From the NCBI GenBank assembly GCA_003024785.1, contig PUQB01000424.1, forward strand, positions 1 to 64,000: a stretch of 64,000 nt of DNA, written 5' to 3'. Origin of the DNA: Selaginella tamariscina (lineage: Eukaryota > Streptophyta > Lycopodiopsida > Selaginellales > Selaginellaceae). The translations under genes were made by a program, and so were the position numbers. Below the pieces are notes generated by a model. That model saw only the letters and a list, made by a program, of their open reading frames with translations, made no database searches and was not told the origin of the DNA. Position 1 is the stretch's first letter. Each line of letters begins with the position of its first letter. Shown piece after piece: positions 46,215-56,717 of this stretch.

Positions 46215-47655
46215 CGTTATTCTCTTTAATTACATATTGCACCATAGTCCCGTTGCATTTTCAATCTGTTTAAACTTGCATTGTGTTATGCATATGCATT
46301 TTAGTGTGCATTCATTTTGTACGGGCAATGTGGGTAGTGCGGTCTTCTGGATCTAGTGCATGAGCATCTTAGTTAGCACATTTAGCTGCATTGCCCATAA
46401 TTTTTGGAACTCGAACTCGAGTTATATATGTACACATGGTTTTGTGTGCGTGCATTATATCTTATATATTTTATTACTGTATTTCTGTACATGTAGTGTG
46501 TGCGTGGCAGATGTAGGTGTTATCTTGTGTCTTTATGTGTACTACTGCATATCTTCATCGTATCGTCTTTCCCTATGGGTGTGAATGTTGAAACGAAGTG
46601 TCATAGTGTTTTAGTGTACATATACAGTAATTGCATATAATACACCAATGTGGTTGCAAATATACAGCCAAAAACATAGATTTATAATGTCAATGGTAAA
46701 ATTCTGCAGATTGAAGCTGTCAACTTGCTAGCGACTTTGTTAAAGTATTTTCCAGCTTGTCTTCGGCAACAGTACAACATTGTAAGATTCAACATGCCTA
46801 TATGTATATGTATTACTTACGTGGATTCACACACTCTTTTTTGTTCTTTTTTACAGATTAAATATATCCTTGTTGCCAAATGCTAATGGGTGTACGAGAC
46901 TTTCCGAGGTATTGTGTTGGTTTCCTATTCACACAATTCACCGATACACAGACGATGCACAAGCGCATATGTATGCCTAAAGATGAATGCTAATGAATGT
47001 GCAATTAAGCATAATTGTTCTTAAGCTAATTGTATCAGAGAAGTGCTCGATTTTTAGCTTTACTTCCTAGAGCACAAGGTGAAGTTACGGCTTGGAGCTT
47101 GATGATGCGTCGTTTGCTTATTGCAGTGCTCGACAGGGCTTTTGCGAGGCATGGAGGATGGTGATTACACACACACACATATAGATAGATACGCACACAC
47201 ACACTCTTTCATCTTGTGGATTTTGTAGCAAGGTCATGTGTGCTGGATACATATTATATATGTAGGTGTGATATAACAGTAACGTATGATATGATGTTCA
47301 GTTTGCGCTGTGTCCGTTGAACTTGCTCACTTACCCTTTTTTACATATATAATCTACACACGAGTACGTTTTCAACGAGTGGGCGTGTTTGTGCGTGCGT
47401 GCGTAGTTTAGCCCTGGTTAGTATATAGACGTGAACATGTATAATGTACACAGTGTGATGTATCTTTTCAGTGGTGAACTGCTACTCTCATCTTTGTGTG
47501 TAGCTCAAGCAATCAACATATAGATACGCATATACACGCAAGTTTACTGCGAGTGAACACAGCAACAGCAATACTTTGGGAATATGTCTGCTCAAGGATC
47601 AACTTGTACCAAAAGTTTTCTCCCTACAATACTTGTTAATCCTTATCCTTTCTAT
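46215..47655 (+). repeat. inverted segmental duplication, right copy
   Basis: Counterpart of 2,925-4,590 on the opposite strand. Within it, 46,711-46,791 is an exon-like block (ATTCTGCAG acceptor, IEAVNLLATLLKYFPACLRQ, GTAAGA donor), followed by a second block near 46,858-46,912 (TTTACAG acceptor, GTATTG donor). These may be relics of a gene carried in the duplicated unit. Confidence 0.75.
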
Positions 47656-47659
47656 AAAT

Positions 47660-48450
47660 TATACCTGGTACTATGCTTTCTGATTATTTTGTTGTAGAAA
47701 GCTCACTACATTCACAACAATATTTTATATATATGATCTCTCTTTGTACGTAGATGTGTCTGTGTTACATGAACTATTTTCTCTCGTGTATATGTATGGT
47801 TGCGTTACATACACTTGTGATTGATTTTATTTATGTTCGTCTGTTTACTGTTTACTGTTTTGCCCGCGGTGCATTGTGTATTTGCGTATTTACTATTTTA
47901 GTAGTCATTGAAAGTGAAAACCGATATTGTGTTAAATAGGGCGTTATGTCACTTTGACTTAGTTAAAATAGTTAAAACATGAACTTGAACTAAATAACCT
48001 TTAAATTTTATATCTTTGACTCTGTTTTTTGTTTTGAATTCTCTTAATATAAAGATTTAATTAAATTATCAAATAGATATACAATACTTTACATCAAATA
48101 AATGATTAAATAGTATCCCATGAATTAAACATTTTAAATAATTTATTTATTTATACGTAAATAGATAAAGCATTTAAATGAAAATTAATCTGACAAATGA
48201 ATTTAAATGAATTAACCCATACATTAAACGTATACTGGTTAAATAGTTTTTAAAAAGGTTATTTGGAGAATTTTACCGAACTTACTTGGAATTAAAAGAA
48301 AGACTATGGACATGATAAAAGATTTTTTTTATCAAATCTTCAATATTCAATTCTCACATTGTGATTTGAATTTTGCGCTGAAAAAATCAAATTAACAAAG
48401 TTAATTCAAATTTAAAACAGATTAAGTATACATATATTTTTATCAAAGTA
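47660..48450. other. AT-rich spacer
   Basis: No gene. Words at 47,785-47,840 match 36,010-36,060, tying it to the duplicated family. The rest is TTTAAAT-rich. Confidence 0.45.
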
Positions 48451-48457
48451 CACTTAC

Positions 48458-48570
48458 AACGTCTTCCCTCTTATAATCCTCCATTTTATTTTCGAATTGC
48501 CCTTCCAGGTCCTGAACAAAATCTGTTAGATCTACATATACAATTTTCTTGGTATTATCCAATATCAACG

Positions 48571-48604
<34 letters not shown>

Positions 48605-49264
48605 CAGATTTATTAATTACAATTGTATTAGACCACCAAATATCTTACCTCCAAATTACAACTCAAAAGCTGTTCCATATACTTCTCTGCCTCTTCCGAT
48701 CCACATGTTTCATACTTCCTAAGCATCTGCAGGATGGTCATGTCAAATACAAAATTCGCTCCACCTCCTCTCCCACGCACACACATTACCTCATCAACTA
48801 CTGCAAAGAGAAATTGCTTAGGATGTTCATCCACCCAAACGGAGTCTTCAGAATCTTCTTCAGAATCTGATGAGGAGCACTTAGTTGACATAAAGGTCGC
48901 GTAGTTGGCTTCTGCGGAGTCCTCAACCCGGAGAGCACCACAGAGACCATTCTTGTTCTTGTAAACATAAAAGCGCCATGGATTCCAGACATTTATAGAC
49001 CTCTGGCCGGGGCTCAAAGACTGGGCGTGCATAAAGGGCGTTGAGGGAAGCATATCTGCGAGATTTTCCATTACTTGCAGATAGCTCGGGCACGCAACAA
49101 ATGATAGAATTTCCCTGTCTTTGAAGATCATCAATACTCTCGTTTTCTCACACTTACACTCGTTGCAATTCCGCAAACTGTGCAATCTTCTCGTTCCTTG
49201 GGCGCAACGGGATACATTTGCTCTCCTCCTGTTGCACCCGCTTCGCACCCCGTCTCCTGCCCAT
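48458..49264 (-). CDS. unrecognised acidic, cysteine-containing protein
   Basis: ATG at 49,264 follows a telo-box. Its own frame encodes 36 basic residues (MGRRRGAKRVQQEESK...) and stops; the long frame, open from the same region, reads NCNECKCEKTRVLMIFKDRE, SFVACPSYLQVMENLADMLP, an acidic SSSDSEEDSEDSVWVDEHP, then FVFDMTILQMLRKYETCGSE and ends at E|GTAAGA (donor at 48,648). A further exon-like block lies at 48,522-48,458 (TAACAG acceptor, GTAAGT donor). Either one indel joins the two frames, or a very short intron (43 nt, GTAAGT..CAG) does so in phase, which would be unusually small for a plant. A (TA)n run at 48,571-48,603 is in the intron. No family is recognised. Confidence 0.5.
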
Positions 49265-49284
49265 GAACCCTAACCAGCCCTAAC
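49265..49284 (-). promoter_or_regulatory. double telo-box-like motif abutting start codon
   Basis: The minus strand reads GTTAGGGCTGGTTAGGGTTC directly before ATGGG. Confidence 0.55.
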
Positions 49285-49429
49285 ATCTACATGATTCGGT
49301 CCTAAGGTTAATCTGAACCGTCCGAGTAGCATATTCTATTTTTAGTAAATTAATTAAATAACTACGGTTTACATAATGACAATCCTTATTATTTGTGTAA
49401 CCTAACGACAACACTAATACGTGTAAATA

Positions 49430-50475
49430 AACCATTAAGGCTAAGGTTAAATAAGATTAAGAACATGGGTGCATAACAAGTTTAGATTGTTCAATTCCTA
49501 AATGTATTCACACATCTTAGATGAACATCCCTACTCAAGTGAATTAGAAATCTCATCCAATTATGAGATCTAACCTTCCTTGGATAGATTCTTAAGGCTT
49601 AACACCCTTGTTTCTAGAGTGATTAACTCTCCTCATTGTTGAACTATCATGCCAGAGTGTACTTGTATGACTCATCATAAACCCCTCTTTATAAAGCCTC
49701 GGTAAATGTCACACGAGCCGTATATGGTGGCTTTTACTCCAAAAGTTGTTATCTAAGAACTTGACCGAGAATCCATTATATTCAATATAATGGCTTTCAT
49801 TAGTGAATAAAATAATGACATTGTTGTGATGTTGTATAGTGTTTTAAGATTGTGATTTATAATAGAGCAATATAGTGAAAATCCAAGTCATAGTGACTTT
49901 TATAGTGGATTAAGAGTATAATTTATAAGTGGAGTAGTATAATAGAAAATCTCCATGGCGGCCAAGTTACTTTTGATGGTAGTATGAAGTAAATTATTAA
50001 TGCTAAAGTTGAACAAGTTTAAGAACATGGGTGTTTTACAGAAGGGCCTTTGCTAACGAGCTTAGATTGTTCATCTAAGCTTCCTTGGATAGATGCCTAA
50101 GGCTTAGCACCCTTGTTGTGTTTGCTAGAGTGATCAACTCTTCTCATTGTTGAACTATCATATCTTATGTGTTTGCTAGAGTGTTCATTTGGTGCCACTT
50201 GTGTGACTTGCCATAAACCCCTATTTGTGAAGCCTCGGTAAATGTCACACAACGATATATGGTGGCTTTTACTCCAAAAGCCGCTATCTAAGAACTTGGT
50301 TGCCACGGAGAATTTCCACTACTAGAATCCACTATACTAGTGTGTTCAATGATGATTTTAAGATTGTGATACTTTTAATAGTGACTTTTTTAGTGGTTTA
50401 AGAATATGATTTATAAGTGGAGTAATATAATAGAAAATCTCCATGGCAGCCAAGTTACTTTTAATATTGACTTTT
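49430..50475. repeat. direct duplication of about 0.5 kb, dispersed LTR-like family
   Basis: 49,460-49,970 and 50,020-50,470 share AGCTTAGATTGTTCA-like, CCTTCCTTGGATAGAT, GCCTCGGTAAATGTCACAC and ATGGTGGCTTTTACTCC in the same order. Part of it is related to the repeat arms at 28.9 and 29.3 kb. No gene seen. Confidence 0.7.
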
Positions 50476-50949
50476 ATAGTGAAAAATAAAGTACACTCAT
50501 AAGTGTTAATTTAGATTATAAATAGCTGCCTCCAAGTTCCAAGTTGCCTCTAAACTTTAAATTGCCTATCAAGTTGCTCTCCAATACAACTTACCTCCAA
50601 GCTCTAAGCTACTCTCCAATACAACTTGCCTCCAAGCTCTAAGTTGCCCTCTAATCACAACAAGCCAAAAGCCCTGGCTTCTCAAAGTGTAACGGCTTTT
50701 GGCATTAAAGGACGTTTTACATAATGGCTTTGCCTCAAAGTGGCTTTGGGCTGAGTATTGTGAGAAACTAAAATGGCTTTGAACACTCTACTTCGCTATG
50801 AGGTTTTGTTTATGGTTTTTTTACTTAGTCACTATCTATTACAAAATATAGCAAAGCACCTTCAAGGTTGCTTGTGACTTGCACTCTCCTCTTGCAAACA
50901 ATCTAAGACCACCCTACTAGCATGGGGTTTGTGTTGGCTATTTTGTACA

Positions 50950-53900
50950 AACCATGACAACTTCAAGTAGCTTAACTTTGAGGATCTTCTGCCTTCGCAC
51001 AAATGAGCAAACCATAACCAACTTGTTTGCGTGTAGCTCTACCACATTGTCAAGCTCAACAATAACAAATGCGTTCTCTACTACTTGTTTGTCACAAAAC
51101 ACAAATCATTCTACTTGTGCCCATTTTTGCTTTGAATTGTTATGTGAAACATCTGTACTAACTGCTCCTCATCATCTGCAGTATGTTGTAGCGACTGCAC
51201 ATCCATTATGTAGGTGTCAACGTTGCTGATTGAACATGTGCAAATTTGAGCCCTGCCCTTCCAAGTATCTCCACAATATCACCTGCTTCAATCCACACAG
51301 GATTTCTGTAGCCCTAGTTTGTAGATGCATTGGAAACGAGCTTGTGATTACTTCAACAGCAATGTCGAAGCCTCTATTTGCCATGCCTGGGTCCATATGT
51401 GGTACTATACATACCTCCCTTAGAATGTCTTTGACCAATAAAATGCAGGTCGAGTTAAACGGATAGCTACCTGGAGCTAAAACATGCATTTCGCTAGCTT
51501 TGTGAATAGCAGGTCGAGAACGACGATCAACATAGTGGTATCTGCACATGGAAACCAGATATGAATTTCAAATCCTTACTTTTTTAAGTCTGCTGAAAAT
51601 AACACATATATTTGACCGCTTTAGTCAATGAAAAATATTTCCCTTAGTTGAACATAACAAACTTCACCTGCGTCAACATAGCTTGATGTAAAAATTGTTT
51701 GGATTGTCTGGGTCCCAGGTCACTAACATACTTCCGCACTTGAAAATTGCACCTTTAATACAAATTGCCTTGTGGCCAAAGCATTGTTGGTTGTATATAT
51801 TGGATGTTCTAAAACCGATTCCTACAAGGCGTGCTACAGCTGTGACCTGTAACTGGTTGATTTGTTGCTTACTCTGCATGTGGACAAGCACCCGTCTCCA
51901 AAATGCATTTCCTCCAATTCACAGATCCCATGTCTATGCAATTTCTCCATAGCTCAAGTGCTAACTCTTCTGATTTCACCACAACTATTCTATTCTTCAC
52001 AAGTACCTTGTCCAACATTGATGTAGATGCTGGTTTCACAAAATTCTGATTGAGTGTAAACGTCAACCATTGGGGTGGAAGCAGTTGATCTTGTTCCAAC
52101 ATCATGTGTTCTTGGATCGTCGTAAAGAGAGCCCTACTCCAACCACCACATTAGTAAAGACAAACCAATTGTTAAAATAGAGAGTACGGACCTTAGGTGG
52201 GCTTTTGTGTAAGTGATCTCCTACTGAATGTTGTTTGTGTCAATAGCATTCAGAACCTTGAAATCAGATTCATAGCTATAGCACCATGTGTTTGCTGAAG
52301 AATCGAACATGAAAATGTCATCAACAATGTGCTTGTGGCCGAATGCATGCAGTAGCATAGACCAAACTTCTGGAACCAAAGGACCTCAACTGTGTTGCAC
52401 AATTCACGCATGCGTTCTAGTGTGTCTTTTGTCCACCCATTTGTTCGGCTCCAGTCGAACAAAACTCTAGTAATCTCAATCAACATGCTACAAATTCTGA
52501 TGGGCTCATTGTCAACAAGGCCAATGGATGGTCAGGGTGACGACCACGCTTCATGCAGTTCGTGTGATGTTGCAGCAAGATGTCCATACGCTTTTCAAAC
52601 AGTTCGGACTTGCTCTTGCCTTCTCGTAGTATTTGTCCAAATGTGTGTTTGTTGCACATTTTTAGAACATTTAGGCACAACAAATGCATGATGTCAATGC
52701 TTGACAACTCCAGCAAGTTCACTCTGTTCCCAAAACAAACAATACATCAAAGACTATTGTAGTTGCAAGAAACTTCTTCATACCCATATACTTTAGCAAG
52801 TCGAAGTAGTATGCTCTCCCTCACACACCCATATCCTTATGAAATTTTTGTTTTTGGGAGGGACACATTATTGCTTCAAGTTGATGAATAGTTGTACTAA
52901 TCTCACTTGTAGTACGAGGAGCAGCTAGCTCCATGGAATTTTGCAAAATATCACCATGCTTCCAATGCTTAGCATCAAGCGTCATTGAACTTTTCCATTT
53001 TCTGCAACTATGTTTCCCGCCTGGTGAATATAATTTTTTAGTCACAAATGAGGTGCTTCAAAATAGTTTATATGTACCAGTGGAGAGCTTCAAAAGCTCA
53101 CACTGCACTGGGTGATTAGCAGCAACGACCAGCAACAACGCTCTTAGATGAAACTTCTTCGGCAAGCCTGCATAGTGGTCAACCTCACCTCCATGCCTTC
53201 CATAAACAAGGAGATTAGCTCCTTCAACATCAAATCCAAGAACGTTTCCAAATTATCAATTCTAGCTTTAACTTCTGATTTTGGAATGAACATAATTGGT
53301 AGTGTTGATGCTGAATGGGCAGCTCCTTGCAGACTTGGATTCAAAACTCGCACATTTATAGCACCCGAGCTTCTTTGCCGTGTTCTAGCACTTTGGAATC
53401 CATCCTAGTGCAATTGAAGCGCCAAGTTTCTTGGATCTCCTTTGACCATTCTTCAAGGTGCTTGAAACTAGGATTCACAGAAAGGGCATTTCACAGTGTA
53501 CATGCCATGATCCATACAAGGTTCTTTGTTGGCCATTGCCTTATGAATTCTTCATAGCAGCCACACTTGATTGGCAATTCAAACTCTTGTTTGGGATCAA
53601 AAAAGGCTTGAAACTCGTGCCACTTGCTCCCTTCCTAGATTTTTGCTATTTTGTGAGGACATTCGTGCATAGCTTTTCCTCGCCAAGTATCCCGTGCCCT
53701 CCATGGGTGCAAATCGTCCCAACATATGGATATGACCTTTGCTCTCAGTCAGAGGCGATCAGCAAGTGGAACATAGTAAAATGAGATTGTTGACATGATC
53801 TCTTCTCCACAAACAGAGCATTTCTCCTTGCATGTTTCGCACCCAGGGCAAGGAATCCTAAATGCAGAAGTGAACAAACCCTGTACATTTGGAGAGAAGG

Positions 53901-54052
53901 AGACAAATCTATGTAAACCTTACCCACAACCACATAATTCATCATGACGTCCAAAAGCAAAAGTGGGGCGATCTTTGTGACAGCAAAAATCATGTCATCT
54001 TGGTTCTGGCATACCTATCTTGCTCAAAAGACGATCCAACGCGCATGAAGAG
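50950..54052 (-). pseudogene. zinc-rich transposase-like relic, main part
   Basis: A single minus-strand direction of coding-like sequence over about 3 kb with many stops and shifts. From high to low it has CSSC, a CC.KD and CGCG block, CPGCETCKEKCSVCGEE (53,800s), CPFC near 53,470, then SIDIMHLLCLNVLKM (52,690s), HPDHPLALLTMSPSEF, WTKDTLERMRELCNTVEVLW (52,400s), a HAFGHKHIVDDI.MF block and NTWCYSYES, ending near 51,217 or further left. The D..H...LN, internal and C-terminal blocks recall the arrangement in plant Tnp2/DUF4218 (CACTA-type) transposases, but similarity is weak and termini were not found. The upstream end continues at 60,235 beyond the inserted element 2. Confidence 0.4.
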
Positions 54053-54057
54053 CATGG
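54053..54057. other. target-site duplication CATGG (left)
   Basis: Repeated exactly at 60,230-60,234 after the 3' LTR of element 2. Confidence 0.93.
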
Positions 54058-54645
54058 TGTCACAACCCGATACAGGATACAGGATTCCGGATACAGGATA
54101 CAGGATGCAGGATTTTGATACAGGATACGGGTTACAGGATATGCCTGCAGGATATTCCTACAGGATACAGGGACAGGATATGCCTAGGATTTCCTACAGG
54201 ATATACCTATAGGATATTCCATAGGATATGCCTATAGGATATGCTACAGGATATGCCTAGAGGATAAGGGACACTATTCTTAGCTCATGACTAGATTAGA
54301 CTCATGACTAGATTAGCTTGGAGTTGTGAGCATAAAAGCTCCGACCTAATTGTTGTACAATCAGTTACTATCAACACCAGTCATTCTACGATCATTCTTG
54401 TTCTTGTCTTGTCTTGTTCTTTGCCTCCTGCTCTTGTCTCGCTCCTGGATCCTGTCTGTCCTATCTGCTCCTGTCCTGTCCTGTTCCTATTTCGCTCCTA
54501 TCCATCCTGTTCCTGTCCTCTCCTGGATCCTGTCCTGCGTCTTGTCTTGCTCCTGAGTTCCTGTCCTGTCTGTCCTTCCTGCTCCTGAGTCAAGCCTTCC
54601 TCTTGGAATCCTGCTCCTTCCTGGTTCCTGGATCGTGGCTTGACA
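54058..54645 (+). repeat. 5' LTR of element 2 (588 bp)
   Basis: TGTCACAACCCGATACAGG...GTGGCTTGACA. The part before the predicted transcription start is filled with CAGGAT words (TACAGGATA, TGCAGGATT), and the part after it with the complement (ATCCTGTCC, CTCCTGGATCC). Confidence 0.95.
54331..54374 (+). promoter_or_regulatory. predicted promoter and transcript start of element 2
   Basis: CATAAAAG at 54,331 is a TATA-like box; AGTTACTATCAA begins 32 nt later at 54,363, the usual TATA-to-start distance. Box, spacing and 12-mer are unchanged in the 3' LTR (59,896 and 59,928) and the solo LTR (31,356 and 31,388). The start site is inferred from the self-priming model. Confidence 0.6.
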
Positions 54646-54647
54646 GT

Positions 54648-54659
54648 TTGATAGTAACT
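54648..54659 (+). other. putative self-priming PBS
   Basis: TTGATAGTAACT starts two bases after the LTR and is the exact reverse complement of AGTTACTATCAA at 54,363-54,374. No TGGTATC-like tRNA site is present. In Tf1, the 5' end of the transcript anneals to the PBS to prime cDNA synthesis; this layout fits that scheme. Confidence 0.65.
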
Positions 54660-54740
54660 CTTCATAGCTCTTGTTTCCCAGCTACTTTTTTTTCCTTGAT
54701 TCTTTTCCTTCGTTTTCTCCTTTCTTTCTTTCATAAGATC

Positions 54741-55640
54741 ATGGCTGATTTTGAGCACTTTCAACGCGAGCACCAAATGTTGCTTCATGAGCTGGCCACT
54801 TTGCGCCAAGTGGTCACCGATCTGCAAGGCTCCACCCATGCGGCACATGCAGCTGCTGATGCATCCTCCAAGGCTGCTGCGCAGGCTCTCTCTCAGGCAT
54901 CGGTATCGAACTTTTCTCGGAGCCGAAGATCAGCATGCCAGAGAAGTTCAGTGGCAACGTGCCGATTTCCAAGGTTTCCTGAATCAGATCCGGCTCTTGA
55001 TCCGCATGCAACCACGCCGCTACTCGACGGATGCACAAAAGGTTGGCCTTTTGGCATCCTTACTAAGTGGATCTCCACGAGCTTGGGTTGCTCCCTTGCT
55101 GGAGCGTGACGACCCATTGATGGAAGACTTTGAAGGTTTCGTGGCTGCCTTTGAAGCCTGTTTTGGAGATCCTGATAAGTACCGTTCTGCATGCACAAGT
55201 TACGGAAGCTCACACAAGGATCCAGACCAGCTTCCGTTTATGCATCCGAATTTCAGCAATTGTGCACGAACATTCCATGGGACGAGACTGCATTGATCGA
55301 ACACTTCCGTTTTGGGCTGAGGGATGAAAGGACCTTCTCCTTACGTTACCGGATGCTCAAACGTTAGCGGAGATCATGCAACAGGCCGTTCGTTGCGACA
55401 ACCGTTTGTTCGAGCGCCGTCAGGAAAAATCCGTCAGCAGTTCCTGCCAACCAATCCTGTAGCCGTAGCACATGTTCCTACGACACCTTCTGGAGCAGTT
55501 CCTATGGAGGTTAACAAATCCAAGCGTGGCCCACTTTCAACTGCTGAGAAGCAACGTCGTCGGGTGAGAACCTATGCTTGTATTGTGGTGAGCAGGACAC
55601 AAGGTGGCGGAATGTCCTAATAAAGCCAGAAAGTTCAAGA
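54741..55640 (+). pseudogene. gag: Gag of element 2 (frameshifted)
   Basis: ATG at 54,741 starts a coiled-coil-like N-terminus (FEHFQREHQMLLHELATL). Sushi-type capsid sequence follows in other phases: ISMPEKFSG near 54,930, FLNQIRLLIRMQPRRYSTDA to DFEGFVAAFEACFGDPDKY (about 54,970-55,190), YASEF and IPWDETALIEHFRFGLRD (about 55,250-55,330), and a QAVRCDN-like block near 55,380. A CCHC knuckle begins CLYCGEQ near 55,576 but is cut by a frameshift. At least four frame changes are needed. Confidence 0.88.
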
Positions 55641-55779
55641 CGCGTGAAGCCGAAGCTGAAGTTCAGTCGGAAAACTTCAATGTCCACTTCGTCTAGGAGC
55701 CGCGAAGTTGGACGTAGGTGCAGGCTCCATTGGTGCTGCTCATACCATTCCATCACTCAAGTTTCCTGTACACATTCGC

Positions 55780-56105
55780 CTCAATAACGAGAGCTCAAGG
55801 AGTTTGCCCTGTTAGACACTGGTGCAAATGCATGTTTCATGGATGACACTTTTGCAGCTCAGCATGGCATTCCGGTGGTGAAGTTGAAGCGTGCAGTTCC
55901 TGTAGAGGTGGCCGATGGTCGTTTGATTGCTTCTGGCGCAGTTACCCACGCTACCACACCTCTCTCTTGCAGTCATGGTGCATTCAACTGTTCATTTCCT
56001 TCAACTTGATCAAGACTCGGTCGACTCCCATCATTTTTGGCATGCCATGGTTCGTTGTTGCAAATCCGCAGATCGACTGGAGGTCTAGGACGCTCACGTT
56101 TTCCT
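55780..56105 (+). pseudogene. aspartic protease of element 2
   Basis: FALLDTGANACFMDDTFA places the catalytic DTGA at about 55,815, followed by AAQHGIPVVKLK. After a frame change, TPIIFGMPWFVVANPQIDWR gives the second conserved block. This order matches retropepsins of sushi-type elements. Confidence 0.85.
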
Positions 56106-56715
56106 CTCCAGCAGCCAGGATCAATCCTGTACCTTCCTGCGTGCAGGATACATCCTTGGTGTCTGAGGCAGTACAAGCTACAGGATTGACCGTGCCTGTT
56201 CCTGTACCAGTGTTGAAGACTCCTCGACAGGATTCACCTCATGTCAGTTCCTCAGCACATCCGCAGGCTCTCCACTCCTGTAAGTTTGCGGTTCCTGTAC
56301 AGGGTTCTTCCAATCCTGTATCAGTGTCGAAGGTTCCTCCTCAACAGGATCCACCTCCTGTTGGTTCGTCAGCACACTCACAGGCTCTCCCACTCCTGTG
56401 CAACCACGGACTTTGTACAGGATTCTTCCAATCCTGTACACTCGTCAACATCCACACTTTTCTCCAATCCTGCCTCTTTTTTACTCTGTTCTCTGTTCCA
56501 CCCCCAAGATCCTTCCTCTTTTTCAGTCACAGCTCCCTCCTTCTCCTCTCCGAGTTCTTACCACTACCATGCATGAACTTGCCACTGATCCTGCTCCTTT
56601 CCACCTTTTTGCCTTTCAAGTAACTCCTACGTCCTCTTCTACCTTTCCTGTGTCTGACTCTCCTGTTTTTCAATCTCCTTCTCCTCTCTTTCCTTCTCCT
56701 CCTTCTTCCTACCAT
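56106..56715 (+). other. proline/serine-rich linker with CCTGTA/TACAGG words
   Basis: About 600 bp between protease and RT has no conserved domain. It encodes an imperfectly duplicated PVPV...SSAHPQALH / PPPVGSSAHSQAL segment (about 56,190-56,400) and then a pyrimidine-rich stretch. It shares the CAGGAT/CCTGTA word bias of the LTR. Confidence 0.6.
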
Positions 56716-56717
56716 CC

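Noticed and set aside
54304..54588. Open frames across the LTR of element 2 (also 59,869-60,227)
   Set aside because: Same low-complexity effect of CTCCTG-type repeats; not conserved as protein between the two LTRs.
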